A stretch of DNA of 64,000 nucleotides from Pseudomonas sp. RIT-PI-AD. Its GTDB lineage: Bacteria; Pseudomonadota; Gammaproteobacteria; Pseudomonadales; Pseudomonadaceae. Each line of letters starts with the position of its first letter. The stretch's first letter is position 1. A program made the translations under genes and the position numbers. Where the stretch lies: contig NZ_JANZKU010000003.1 of NCBI RefSeq assembly GCF_025642785.1, positions 154,295 to 218,294 of the forward strand. Reading direction: 5' to 3'. Shown one piece after another: positions 1 through 8,157 of the stretch. The notes beneath the pieces were generated by a model. It was not told the DNA's origin, made no database searches, and saw nothing but the letters and a program-made list of their open reading frames with translations.

Positions 1-2
1 AA

Positions 3-845
3 TGGCGCGACCTGCCCAGTTCCCCCCCGCTTCCCGGACTGTTCCTGCGCGCCGCGCTGCGACGGGGCATCCACGGGACGACGCTTCCGACCTTCGGCTT
101 GCGTACGCAGGTCCGCGTCGATCCGATGCAAGCGAAACGCTACCGCGAGGTATGCGGTTTCGCCGACACCGGCATGCTGCCGCCGACCTTTCCCCACGTC
201 CTGGCCTTTCCGCTGCAAATGAAGCTGCTCACCGAGCCGGACTTCCCGTTCCCACTGCTCGGCCTGGTGCACCTGAGCAATCGCATTCGGGTGATTCGCC
301 CTTTGGGCGGAGAGGGTCCGTTCGTGGTCAGCGTGCAGGCGAACAACCTCCAGCCCCACGAGAAAGGCGCGCTGTTCAGCCTGCTGATCCGCCTGGAGGA
401 TCAGCTCGGGCTGCTCTGGGAAGGCGAGAGCCGGATTCTCTGCCGAGGCGCCAAGGTGCCCGGGCCGATCATCGAGCGGCCGCAGGAAGACCCGCTGGAA
501 CTCACCGAGATCGATCGCTGGACGGTACCGGCCGACACCGGCCGGGCCTATGCGCGGGCCTCGGGCGACTACAACCCCATCCACCTCTCGGCCCCCAGCG
601 CCAAGCTGTTCGGCTTCCCCCGCGCCATCGCCCATGGCCTATGGAGCAAGGCCCGTGCCCTGGCCTCGTTGAGCGACCGCCTGCCGCGCGCGGGCTACGT
701 GGTCGAGGTGCGCTTCCAGAAACCCCTGCTGCTGCCCGGCGAAGCCCGCCTCTATGCCAGTGCGCCGGCGCCCCACGGCCAGCTGAGCCTTCGCGGTGCC
801 GACGAGGTGCCGCACATGAGCGGTAACTGGCACCAGGTGGGCTGA
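3..845 (+). CDS. MaoC-like acyl-CoA dehydratase, 5' truncated by the window edge
   Basis: The frame is open from the first bases and the first internal ATG is at 126, so the true start lies before the window; about 280 residues are present. The C-terminal half carries the hot-dog hydratase signature SGDYNPIHLS, followed by a GFPRAIAHG stretch, the place where the Asp/His hydration pair of R-specific enoyl-CoA hydratases (PhaJ/MaoC) sits. The N-terminal half (PPTFPHVLAFPLQMKL) resembles the second, non-catalytic hot-dog fold of double-hot-dog family members. The expected role is hydration or dehydration of acyl-CoA or acyl-ACP intermediates in the cytoplasm; the substrate cannot be told. The gene ends 69 bp before the MazG-like gene. 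Family assignment is firm, function generic. Confidence 0.8.
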   Translation, partial: WRDLPSSPPLPGLFLRAALRRGIHGTTLPTFGLRTQVRVDPMQAKRYREVCGFADTGMLPPTFPHVLAFPLQMKLLTEPDFPFPLLGLVHLSNRIRVIRPLGGEGPFVVSVQANNLQPHEKGALFSLLIRLEDQLGLLWEGESRILCRGAKVPGPIIERPQEDPLELTEIDRWTVPADTGRAYARASGDYNPIHLSAPSAKLFGFPRAIAHGLWSKARALASLSDRLPRAGYVVEVRFQKPLLLPGEARLYASAPAPHGQLSLRGADEVPHMSGNWHQVG

Positions 846-914
846 GCCGCGACGGGCCCGGGCTTGCAGGATGCCTCGGCCGGGCCGAAGCTATGCGGCT
901 TCCAGGAGCGCCCC

Positions 915-1220
915 ATGAACCTCAGCGAACTCACCGAACGCCTGCACGCCATTCGCGACCGCAACCAGTGGAAACCCTTCCACAGCCCGAAGAACCTGGC
1001 GATGGCCGCCAGCGTGGAAATGGCCGAGCTGGTGGAAATCTTCCAGTGGCTCACCGAGGCGCAGTCCCGCCAATTGCCCGCCGACCAACGGGCCCACGCC
1101 GCCCAGGAAGTCGGCGACATCGTGCTGTACCTGCTGCTCCTGTGCACCGAGCTCGGCATCGACATGGAACAGGCGGTCCGCGCCAAACTGGCTGACAGCG
1201 AAAGGCGCTTCTGCCCATGA
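915..1220 (+). CDS. MazG-like nucleotide pyrophosphohydrolase
   Basis: A 101-residue all-alpha NTP pyrophosphohydrolase of the small MazG/dCTPP1-like type. The metal-binding acidic pattern is visible as E35, E38 and E41 (EMAELVEIFQW) and E65/D68 (EVGDIVLY). Such enzymes hydrolyse non-canonical or excess (d)NTPs to the monophosphate and pyrophosphate. The ATG at 915 follows a GGAGCGCC stretch; a longer reading frame upstream (from 864) has no matching family sequence. The stop codon overlaps the ATG of cmoM (ATGA), so the two are probably translationally coupled. The substrate is unknown. Confidence 0.8.
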   Translation: MNLSELTERLHAIRDRNQWKPFHSPKNLAMAASVEMAELVEIFQWLTEAQSRQLPADQRAHAAQEVGDIVLYLLLLCTELGIDMEQAVRAKLADSERRFCP

Positions 1221-1966
1221 GCGACCGCCACTTCGACGAATTGGCGACCCGCTTCGCCGAGAAAATCTACGGCGGCGCCAAGGGCGAGATCCGTCTCGCG
1301 GTACTGCAGGCGGACCTGCTCGAGGCCCTGCCGGAACGCCCCCTGCGGATTCTCGACGTCGGCGCCGGCCTGGGTCACATGGCCCTGTGGCTGGCCGAAG
1401 GGGGCCACGACGTCACCCTCGCCGAACCCGCCGCGCCAATGCTCGAAGGCGCCCGCGAACGATTCGCCGCCGCCGGCCTGCAGGCCAGCTTCCTGCAAGC
1501 GCCCTGGCAGGCGTTGCCGGAGCGCCTCGAGGGCGACTACGACCTGGTGCTCTGCCACGCAGTGCTGGAGTGGCTCGCCGAGCCCCTGGCGATCCTGCCG
1601 ACCCTGCGCCGCCTGACCGCCGCCGATGGCTGGCTGTCGCTGGCCTTCTACAACAAGGACGCACTGATCTATCGCAACCTGCTCAAGGGCCATTTCCGCA
1701 AGCTGCGCCAGGCGCACTTCGCCGGCGAGGGCCAGAGCCTGACGCCGCAACGGCCCCAGGACCCGCGGCAACTGGCGACGCACCTGGAAACCGCCTGGCG
1801 GATCGAGAGCCGCAGTGGCGTACGGGTATTCCATGACTACATGCCCGCGGAGTTCCAGGCCAAGGCGGACCCGGCCGACCTGCTGGAGATGGAACTGGCC
1901 CACCGCCGCCATCCGGCCTTCGCCGGCTTGGGCCGCTACCTGCACTGGGTCTGCCGGCCGCTCTGA
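1217..1966 (+). CDS. cmoM: tRNA 5-carboxymethoxyuridine methyltransferase CmoM (SmtA)
   Basis: A 249-residue class I SAM-dependent methyltransferase. The SAM-binding motif I is [12 protein letters not shown] (about residues 39-50), followed by an acidic end of strand 2 (DVTLAEP). The N-terminus [21 protein letters not shown] is the characteristic CmoM start, close in pattern to E. coli SmtA. CmoM methylates cmo5U34 to mcmo5U34 in wobble-reading tRNAs, using the product of CmoA/CmoB. It overlaps the MazG-like gene by 4 bp and is followed 25 bp later by a lipoprotein gene. The length is normal and no motif is missing. Confidence 0.88.
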   Translation: MSDRHFDELATRFAEKIYGGAKGEIRLAVLQADLLEALPERPLRILDVGAGLGHMALWLAEGGHDVTLAEPAAPMLEGARERFAAAGLQASFLQAPWQALPERLEGDYDLVLCHAVLEWLAEPLAILPTLRRLTAADGWLSLAFYNKDALIYRNLLKGHFRKLRQAHFAGEGQSLTPQRPQDPRQLATHLETAWRIESRSGVRVFHDYMPAEFQAKADPADLLEMELAHRRHPAFAGLGRYLHWVCRPL

Positions 1967-1991
1967 GGCATCGACGATGAGGTCCGCTGCG

Positions 1992-2612
1992 ATGAAATCC
2001 TGTCTTGCCCTGCTGCTCCCACTGGCCTTGGCCGCCTGCCAGAGCCCCAATCCCTACGTCGCCCAATCGCGACCGATGCCACCGGCCCCGCCCCAGGCCG
2101 CCACCACCTTCGACCGCAGCGCCTACCCGGCGGCGCCCCGCGACTATGCGCGCTACCGCAGCTGGAGTTGGCGCGGTGCCCGCCTGCCGGCCGGCGACAC
2201 CTGGGCCAGCGGCGAAGCGATAGGCGAATCGGTAGCGGCGGGGCTCGACCAGCAAGGGTTGCGCCCCGCCCGCGACGGCGCGCCCGCCGACCTCTTGGTG
2301 AGCGCGGATATCCACCTCGAACAGCGTCTGCGCCAGGTCTCCGACTACGACGACGGGTATTACGGCGGGGGCGGTTACTACGGGAGGGGCGGCTACGCGC
2401 GCGATCGCTACGGCGCCTGGAGCGGCGCCCCGGTGGTACGCACCTATACCGAGCAGGTCGCGGTGGTGCGCATCGATTTCTACGATGCGCGCGACGGGCA
2501 ACCGATCTGGAGCGGCGCCGGAGAAAGCCGGCCGGGCGGCGACGCGCGCGAGCGGGCGAATGCCCTGCGCGAGGCGGTCAAGGCCGCCCTGGCCCACTAC
2601 CCGCCGCGCTGA
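1992..2612 (+). CDS. DUF4136 family lipoprotein
   Basis: A 206-residue protein with a lipoprotein signal ([16 protein letters not shown]); the lipobox LAAC is at residues 12-15 and is followed by Gln, so outer-membrane sorting is expected. The rest matches the DUF4136 pattern: a YRSWSWRG strand near the N-terminus, a duplicated beta-rich core, a Gly/Tyr-rich insert ([12 protein letters not shown]) and a C-terminal [16 protein letters not shown] helix. A second member of the family lies at 12460-13014 on the other side of the che cluster. An in-frame ATG at 1977 is possible but would put charged residues before the signal. Function unknown. Confidence 0.8.
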   Translation: MKSCLALLLPLALAACQSPNPYVAQSRPMPPAPPQAATTFDRSAYPAAPRDYARYRSWSWRGARLPAGDTWASGEAIGESVAAGLDQQGLRPARDGAPADLLVSADIHLEQRLRQVSDYDDGYYGGGGYYGRGGYARDRYGAWSGAPVVRTYTEQVAVVRIDFYDARDGQPIWSGAGESRPGGDARERANALREAVKAALAHYPPR

Positions 2613-2625
2613 GGCGAGCGGCGGT

Positions 2626-3282
2626 TCAGTCGTCCAGCTGGATGATCCCTTCGCGCACGGCGAACAGCGCCAGCCCGGCCACGTCATGGATCTTCAGCCG
2701 GTGCATGATCTGCGCGCGATGGGTTTCCACGGTCTTCACGCTCAGGCCCAGGCCGGTGGCGATGGAGCGGGTCGATTCGCCGCGGGCGATCAGCCGCAGG
2801 ATTTCCACCTGGCGCGCCGTCAGCAACTGGCTGGCGTCCGTGCTCATCCCGGCGGGAGCATGCTGCACGGCCATCTCGATCACCGGCTGGACGATGGCCG
2901 AGCTCAGGTAGCGGTCGCCCCGGCGTACCGCCTCCAGGGCCAGGCGCAGTTCGATGATTGCGCTGTCCTTCAACAGGTAGCCGTGGGCGCCCTGTTGCAG
3001 GGCTTTCAACACCATCTCCGAGCCGGTGTGCATGGACAGCATCAACACCTTGCTGGAAGGCGAGCGGCTGGCCAACTGGTGCAGGGCCTCGATGCCACCC
3101 ATTCGCTTCATGGAAATGTCCAGCAGGACGATATCCGGCTGCAGCGCATCGGCCAGGTCGACCGCCTCGCCGCCATCCTCGGCCTCGCCCACCACTTCAT
3201 AGCCGTTCAAGTCTTCGATCAAGGCGCGGATGCCCGCACGGACAAGGGCGTGATCGTCCGCCAGCAAGATTCGACAGGTCAT
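2626..3282 (-). CDS. NarL/FixJ-type (LuxR HTH) response regulator, orphan
   Basis: A 218-residue two-domain response regulator. The receiver domain (residues 1-120) has the acidic pair DD at 9-10, the phospho-acceptor Asp in DIVLLDISM and the conserved Lys in YLLKD. The C-terminal LuxR/NarL-type HTH (about 150-210) includes LTARQVEILRLIARGEST and SVKTVETHR. No histidine kinase gene is next to it, so its phosphodonor is unknown. It lies 299 bp downstream of cheB on the same strand and probably has its own promoter in that gap. It might act on the neighbouring che operon, but this is only an inference from position. Confidence 0.87.
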   Translation of the reverse strand: MTCRILLADDHALVRAGIRALIEDLNGYEVVGEAEDGGEAVDLADALQPDIVLLDISMKRMGGIEALHQLASRSPSSKVLMLSMHTGSEMVLKALQQGAHGYLLKDSAIIELRLALEAVRRGDRYLSSAIVQPVIEMAVQHAPAGMSTDASQLLTARQVEILRLIARGESTRSIATGLGLSVKTVETHRAQIMHRLKIHDVAGLALFAVREGIIQLDD

Positions 3283-3581
3283 AAGCAGTCGCCTGGATAA
3301 ACACCTAAATACCGGTGGCGTCCCGGCCGCTTGCCGTGCGCTACCCTATTCATGAAATTCGACCGGACAGAGCCTTTGGCACTCGGGGCCCGGCGGCACG
3401 GAGCGACGAATGGCGCGCGTCCATTTGCTCATTCATCCTGGTTTCCAAGCCGTTTTCGGGGAGAGGGTGGACCACAGGACTCGAACGGCCCTTCGCACAC
3501 CTCGACCTCGCCCGAGCGAGTCAATGCGCCGGGCGTCCCCTACAGGGTAGGCGATTTTTTCAGGCAGGCGGACCAGGGTGC
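3283..3581. other. intergenic region between cheB and the response regulator gene
   Basis: About 300 bp lie between the end of cheB and the start of the response regulator gene, both on the minus strand. A short imperfect palindrome around CCCTACAGGGTAGG (3539-3552) just beyond the cheB stop may end the che operon transcript. No open frame here has codon usage or family resemblance that would support a gene. It probably holds the response-regulator promoter, but I cannot point to convincing -35/-10 boxes. Confidence 0.4.
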
Positions 3582-4676
3582 TCAACGCGGCCCGGGCCGG
3601 CGCGGATCGGCGCCCTGGCGGCCGAACAGTTGAATCAGCCTGGGGAAGGCGGACAAGGGCTCGACGACCTCGGCGGCGCCCATGCGCAACGCTTCCTTGG
3701 GCATGCCGAAAACCACGCAACTGGCTTCGTCCTGGGCCACCGTGCGTGCGCCGGCTTCGCGCATGCTCAGCAGCCCGCGGGCGCCGTCGTCGCCCATCCC
3801 GGTCATGATCATGCCCAGGGCGTTCTGCCCGGCGTGCTTGGCCACCGAACGGAACAACACGTCCACTGAGGGTTTGTGGCGATTCACCGTCGGGCCGTCG
3901 TGCACCTCCACGAAATACTGCGCGCCGCTGCGCTTGAGCTGCATGTGCCTGCCGCCGGGCGCGACCAACGCCAGCCCCGAGTGGACGCGGTCCATATGGC
4001 AGGCTTCGCGTACCTCGATCTGGCACAACTGGTCGAGGCGCTGGGAAAACGCCGCGGTGAATTTCTCCGGCATGTGCTGGACGATGACGATGCCCGGGCA
4101 GTCGCGGTGCAATTGGCGCAGGACGAACTCCAGCGCCTGGGTGCCGCCGGTGGAGGTGCCGAGCGCCACCACCTGGTCGGTGGTGGCGAACACTTCGCCC
4201 GTCACGGGCGCCGGACTGGCCGGCGCGGCGACCGCGGGCGCGGTCGACGGCGCGCCGTTGCGGTTGGCGAAAGCCTGGGGATGGGCCCGCGCCGCCTGCT
4301 CCACCTGGCGGATCAGCTCGCCGGAAAGTTGCTGCAGGCTTTCCTTCAACCCCAGGCGCGCTTTGGTGAAGATGCCCACGGCGCCCGCCGAGAGCGCCTC
4401 CAAAGTAATTGCCGCGCCGGCCTCGGTGAGGGTCGAGCAGATGATCGCCGGGGTCGGCCGCTCGGCCATGATCTTGCGCAGGAAGGTGATGCCGTCCATG
4501 CGCGGCATTTCCACGTCGAGGACCAGTACGTCGGGCCATTCGCGGCGCATTTTCTCCAGCGCGAACAGAGGATCGGCGGCCTGCCCTATCACCCGGATAC
4601 CGGGGTGGTTGTCGAGGCAACTGGTCAGGACCTGCCGTACCAGCGCCGAGTCGTCGACGATGAATACCTTGATCAC
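3582..4676 (-). CDS. cheB: chemotaxis protein-glutamate methylesterase CheB
   Basis: A 364-residue CheB. The N-terminal receiver has DD at 8-9 and phospho-acceptor D54 ([13 protein letters not shown]). A Pro/Ala linker (about 140-160) joins it to the methylesterase domain, whose catalytic triad is visible: Ser in GTSTGG, His in IVQHMPE and Asp in GMGDDGA. It removes methyl groups from MCP glutamates (and deamidates glutamines) for adaptation, opposing CheR. It starts with GTG at 4676, overlapping the cheD stop (GTGA), and is the last gene of the che operon. Confidence 0.95.
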   Translation of the reverse strand: MIKVFIVDDSALVRQVLTSCLDNHPGIRVIGQAADPLFALEKMRREWPDVLVLDVEMPRMDGITFLRKIMAERPTPAIICSTLTEAGAAITLEALSAGAVGIFTKARLGLKESLQQLSGELIRQVEQAARAHPQAFANRNGAPSTAPAVAAPASPAPVTGEVFATTDQVVALGTSTGGTQALEFVLRQLHRDCPGIVIVQHMPEKFTAAFSQRLDQLCQIEVREACHMDRVHSGLALVAPGGRHMQLKRSGAQYFVEVHDGPTVNRHKPSVDVLFRSVAKHAGQNALGMIMTGMGDDGARGLLSMREAGARTVAQDEASCVVFGMPKEALRMGAAEVVEPLSAFPRLIQLFGRQGADPRRPGPR

Positions 4677-5164
4677 GTGTTTCTCCCTGCGAAAGTGGCG
4701 GACTTCCAGCTCAGCCGCTGGCAGTCCACCTGGCCGCTGCTGCCGTCGATGCTCAACCGGCGATAGTCACTGCCATCCAGATCGTAGTGATCGGCGCTCC
4801 AGGTGAGGATCTCGAACTGTTCCTGGGCGAACTCGATGTTTTGCCGGCCGACCCGGCTTCGCGGCTCCTTGTCGTGGCCCAGCAGGCTTCCGCCACCATA
4901 GATGCCCTTGCGGTACTCCGCCGGATGAGTGCCGAACACCGCCATGTCGCGCAGCAACCGGTGGAACACACCGACCCCATAGCGCGTGTCGTAGACGAGA
5001 ATGCCCTGGGGGTCGCGCGGCAAAAGGAAATGGGTCAACGCCAGCAGGCGCCGGCGCGGATGCCAGAGCGTGATGGACACGCAGGAGCCGAGCAGCGTGG
5101 CCACGCTGCCCTCGTGCAGGCCGAAGAAATACTCGCCCGGACGCAGGAAGCGTTTCTCGCTCAT
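4673..5164 (-). CDS. cheD: chemoreceptor glutamine deamidase CheD
   Basis: A 163-residue CheD. The catalytic Cys and His are in place: C28 in [11 protein letters not shown] and H45 in ALTHFLLP, with the conserved GGGSLL loop and the NIEFA segment downstream. CheD deamidates glutamines in MCPs and in some bacteria is a CheY-P or CheC partner. Its ATG overlaps the cheR stop (ATGA) and its own stop overlaps the cheB GTG, so cheR, cheD and cheB should be made together. Confidence 0.93.
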   Translation of the reverse strand: MSEKRFLRPGEYFFGLHEGSVATLLGSCVSITLWHPRRRLLALTHFLLPRDPQGILVYDTRYGVGVFHRLLRDMAVFGTHPAEYRKGIYGGGSLLGHDKEPRSRVGRQNIEFAQEQFEILTWSADHYDLDGSDYRRLSIDGSSGQVDCQRLSWKSATFAGRNT

Positions 5165-5973
5165 AGCCGGCGGTAAACGGAAGGCTGCACGCTGCGCAGG
5201 GGCAGGTCGAAACCGTGCAGGCTTTCCGCGTGGCCGATGAACAGCAGGCCGTCCTCCCGCAGGCGCTGGATCAGCCGGCCGACGATGGCGCACTTCTCCG
5301 CGGACTCGAAATAGATCAGCACGTTGCGCAGGAAGATTGCATCGAAGGGGCCGACTTGCTCGGGCAGGTTGTGGGTCAGGTTGATCTCGCGGAAGCTGAC
5401 GTGCTCGCGCAACTTGCTGCTCACCCGAAAACTTCCCTCGTGCTCGCCGACGCCGCGCAGGCAGTGCTTGTGCAGCCAGCCGGCGGGGAAATGCTGGGCC
5501 TGGGACAGGTCGTAGATGCCGGTGGCGGCCTTTTCCAGCATGCGCTGGCTGAGGTCGCTGGCGAAGATCGACCAGTCGTTGCCGACCGCGTGCTCCGCCG
5601 CCACCATGGCCAGGGTATAGGGCTCCTCGCCGGACGAGCAGGCGGCGCTCCAGATCCGCACCGGGGCGCGACGCGAGGCCAGCCAGGTGCTGAGGAAATC
5701 GAAATGCTTGGGTTCGCGGAAGAAGTAGGTTTCGTTGGTGGTGAGCAGGTCCACCACCAGGCGCCGCTCGGCGACGTGGTTGGCGTCGGACAGCAGATTC
5801 AGGTACTCGCCGTAGCTGGACAGGCCGAAATGACGCAGGCGCTTCATCAGCCGCCCGGCCACCAGCGAACGCTTGTGGTCCGCCATGCGAATGCCGGACA
5901 CCTCGGCCATCAGGCGTTGCAAGCGCTGGAACTCGGCGTCGCCCAGGGGCGGCATCTGCAATCCGCTGCTCAT
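5161..5973 (-). CDS. cheR: chemotaxis protein methyltransferase CheR
   Basis: A 270-residue CheR: an N-terminal helical domain (about 1-80) and a C-terminal SAM-dependent methyltransferase domain. Diagnostic segments are TTNETYFFREP, RIWSAACSSGEEPYTLAM and FDAIFLRNVLIYF. It methylates glutamates of MCPs. The ATG at 5973 follows GGAGGTTGAG, a strong ribosome-binding site, and lies one base past the cheW stop; a longer in-frame extension upstream overlaps cheW and is rejected. No extra TPR domain is fused. The cluster's main MCP lacks a typical CheR-tethering pentapeptide (see that entry). Confidence 0.94.
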   Translation of the reverse strand: MSSGLQMPPLGDAEFQRLQRLMAEVSGIRMADHKRSLVAGRLMKRLRHFGLSSYGEYLNLLSDANHVAERRLVVDLLTTNETYFFREPKHFDFLSTWLASRRAPVRIWSAACSSGEEPYTLAMVAAEHAVGNDWSIFASDLSQRMLEKAATGIYDLSQAQHFPAGWLHKHCLRGVGEHEGSFRVSSKLREHVSFREINLTHNLPEQVGPFDAIFLRNVLIYFESAEKCAIVGRLIQRLREDGLLFIGHAESLHGFDLPLRSVQPSVYRRL

Positions 5974-5974
5974 C

Positions 5975-6499
5975 TCAACCTCCCTGCCCGGCCGCCAGGC
6001 TGAGCTGGCGGATATCGTCCAGCGACAGCACCCTGCGCATGTCGAGAATGATGGTGAACGTCTGCTCGCGCCGCGCCATGCCGAGGATGAAGTCGGTGCG
6101 GATGCCGGCGCCGAACGGCGGCGGCGGCTCCACCTCGCCGGGCGTGATGTCCAGCACCGCGTCCACCGCATCCACCACCAGGCCGATGCGCTGCTGCTGG
6201 TCGTCGAGACTCAGCTCGATGATCACGATGCAGGTGCGCTTGCCCGGCACGGTGAGCTCGAAGCCGAATCGAGCGGCGAGGTCCAGCACCGGCACCACGT
6301 TGCCACGCAGGTTGATCACCCCGTGAATGAAGGACGGCATCATGGGCACGGTGGTGATCTCGCCGTACTCGATGATTTCCCGGACCAGATCGATGGGCAG
6401 GGCATAGCTCGCCTGACGCACCCGGAACGACAGGTGCTGGACGCTATGGCTCTCCGCCACGCCGGACGCGTCGCCGAAAGGTTGAACTGCACGGTTCAT
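5975..6499 (-). CDS. cheW: chemotaxis coupling protein CheW
   Basis: A 174-residue CheW. The SH3-like double barrel is recognisable from LSFRVRQASYALPIDLVREII, the FIHGVINLRGNVVPVLDL core (where the receptor/kinase-binding Arg sits) and a GLVVDAVDAVLDI strand. About 20 residues precede the domain. It links MCPs to CheA at the membrane array. It sits between the MCP and cheR in the operon. Confidence 0.94.
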   Translation of the reverse strand: MNRAVQPFGDASGVAESHSVQHLSFRVRQASYALPIDLVREIIEYGEITTVPMMPSFIHGVINLRGNVVPVLDLAARFGFELTVPGKRTCIVIIELSLDDQQQRIGLVVDAVDAVLDITPGEVEPPPPFGAGIRTDFILGMARREQTFTIILDMRRVLSLDDIRQLSLAAGQGG

Positions 6500-6509
6500 C
6501 GCGGCGCCC

Positions 6510-8147
6510 TCAATTGAAGCGGACGAACTGGCTGTCGTCGGTTAGCGAGTCGTGCTGTTGCTTGCTCATCCGCGGCGGCGCCTCGGCATAGGTCCGGCCG
6601 CGCAGCGGGGGGCGCGGCGCCGGGGAAGCCGAGCCATCGAAGCGGAAGAAGCCGATCATTTCCTGCAACTGACCCGCCTGGGCGTTCATTTCCTCGGCGG
6701 TGGCCGCCAATTCCTCGGACGCGGAGGCGTTCTGCTGGGTGATCTGGTTCATCTGACCCATGGCGATGTTGATCTGCCCGGCGGCGCTGCTCTGCTCCTG
6801 GGACGCCGCGGTGATTTCCTGCACCAGGTCCGACGTGCGCTGGATGTTCGGTACGATTTCGTCCAGCAGGCGCCCGGCCTGTTCGGCGAGCTGCACACTG
6901 CTGGCGGCGACCTGGCCGATTTCCTGGGCCGCGACCTGGCTGCGCTCGGCCAATTTGCGTACCTCTGCCGCGACTACCGCGAAGCCCTTGCCGTGATCGC
7001 CCGCGCGCGCCGCCTCGATGGCGGCGTTGAGCGCCAGCAGGTTGGTCTGGTAGGCAATGTCGTCGATGATGCCGATCTTGTCGGCGATCTGTTTCATCGC
7101 CCGCACCGTGTCGCCGACTGCCCCGCCCCCCTGGACCGCATCGTTGGCGGCCTTGCCGGCGATGCCATCGGTGATCTTCGAGCTCTCGGTGTTCTGCGCG
7201 ATGGACGCGGTCATCTGCTCCACCGATGCGGTGGTCTCCTCGACGCTGGCGGCCTGTTCGCTGGCGGCCTGGCTGAGGGATTGCGAGGTCGCGCTGACCT
7301 GCTCGGACGCCGAGGACAGCGCCTCGGCGGCGCTGCGCACGTCACCCATGATGCTGCGCAGGCGTTCGATGAGGTTCTTCATGGAGTTCAGCAGGCGGCC
7401 GGTCTCGTCCTTGGAGGTGGACACCAGCTCCACGCCCAGATCGCCCATGGCCAGTTGGTCGGCGGCCTTGACCGCCTGGTTGAGCGGCCGGCTGATGCTG
7501 CGGGTGACCAGCAGGCCAATACCGAAGCCGAGCAAGGCGGCGATGACGATCAGGATGATCATCTGGGTCCTCGACTCAAGGTAGATCTCGGTGATCAGGT
7601 CGTTGGCGTCGCTGGCCCGTTTCTGCTTGAAGTTGACCACCTCGGTCATGATCGAATCGACGGCATTGCCCCGCTGCGCCATATCCGGGATCGCCTGGGT
7701 GATCTCGTTGGCTTCCTGCAGGTTGCCGGACTGCATGTGCATCTGCAGCACCCGCTGCACCATGGCCTCGTACTCCTTCAGGGGGCCTTCGATGCGCGCG
7801 AACATGGCCTTGCCCTCTGCCGAGACGAACGCGGGCCTCGCCTTGTCGATCAGCGCGTGGGTCTCGCGGATGGCCTTCTGGGTGGCTTCGGCCGCGGCCT
7901 CGCGTTCGGCGACGGTCGAGGCCAGCAGGCTGCCGCGCAGCGAACGACCGATGACGATCAGTTGGATGTTCGCCTGTTGCAGGTCGCTCAGACCGACCAG
8001 GTCCTGGTTGTACATCTTGTCGGTCAGGTCGTTGACCTGACTCAGGTTGCGGATCCCGATCACACCGACCGCCACCGTCAGCGCCACCACCAGCAGGAAG
8101 CCCGCGGTCAGCCGGAAGCCGATTTTCATGTCGCGAATGAATTGCAT
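6510..8147 (-). CDS. methyl-accepting chemotaxis protein, 4-helix-bundle sensor type
   Basis: A 545-residue transmembrane MCP. TM1 is about residues 10-32, a roughly 160-residue all-helical periplasmic domain of 4HB type follows, TM2 is about 196-216, then HAMP and the cytoplasmic signalling domain whose hairpin tip reads [20 protein letters not shown]. The long C-terminal tail is disordered-looking and ends in SQFVRFN, which does not match the xWxxF/Y CheR/CheB tethering pentapeptide. The ligand is unknown. As the only typical receptor in the operon it is the likely dedicated input of this CheA/CheW set. Confidence 0.93.
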   Translation of the reverse strand: MQFIRDMKIGFRLTAGFLLVVALTVAVGVIGIRNLSQVNDLTDKMYNQDLVGLSDLQQANIQLIVIGRSLRGSLLASTVAEREAAAEATQKAIRETHALIDKARPAFVSAEGKAMFARIEGPLKEYEAMVQRVLQMHMQSGNLQEANEITQAIPDMAQRGNAVDSIMTEVVNFKQKRASDANDLITEIYLESRTQMIILIVIAALLGFGIGLLVTRSISRPLNQAVKAADQLAMGDLGVELVSTSKDETGRLLNSMKNLIERLRSIMGDVRSAAEALSSASEQVSATSQSLSQAASEQAASVEETTASVEQMTASIAQNTESSKITDGIAGKAANDAVQGGGAVGDTVRAMKQIADKIGIIDDIAYQTNLLALNAAIEAARAGDHGKGFAVVAAEVRKLAERSQVAAQEIGQVAASSVQLAEQAGRLLDEIVPNIQRTSDLVQEITAASQEQSSAAGQINIAMGQMNQITQQNASASEELAATAEEMNAQAGQLQEMIGFFRFDGSASPAPRPPLRGRTYAEAPPRMSKQQHDSLTDDSQFVRFN

Positions 8148-8157
8148 GGGTATCTCC

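Noticed and set aside
3433-4620. A 395-codon minus-strand frame overlapping cheB
   Set aside because: It is an Arg/Gly/Pro-rich shadow of cheB in another frame; cheB has all its catalytic residues.
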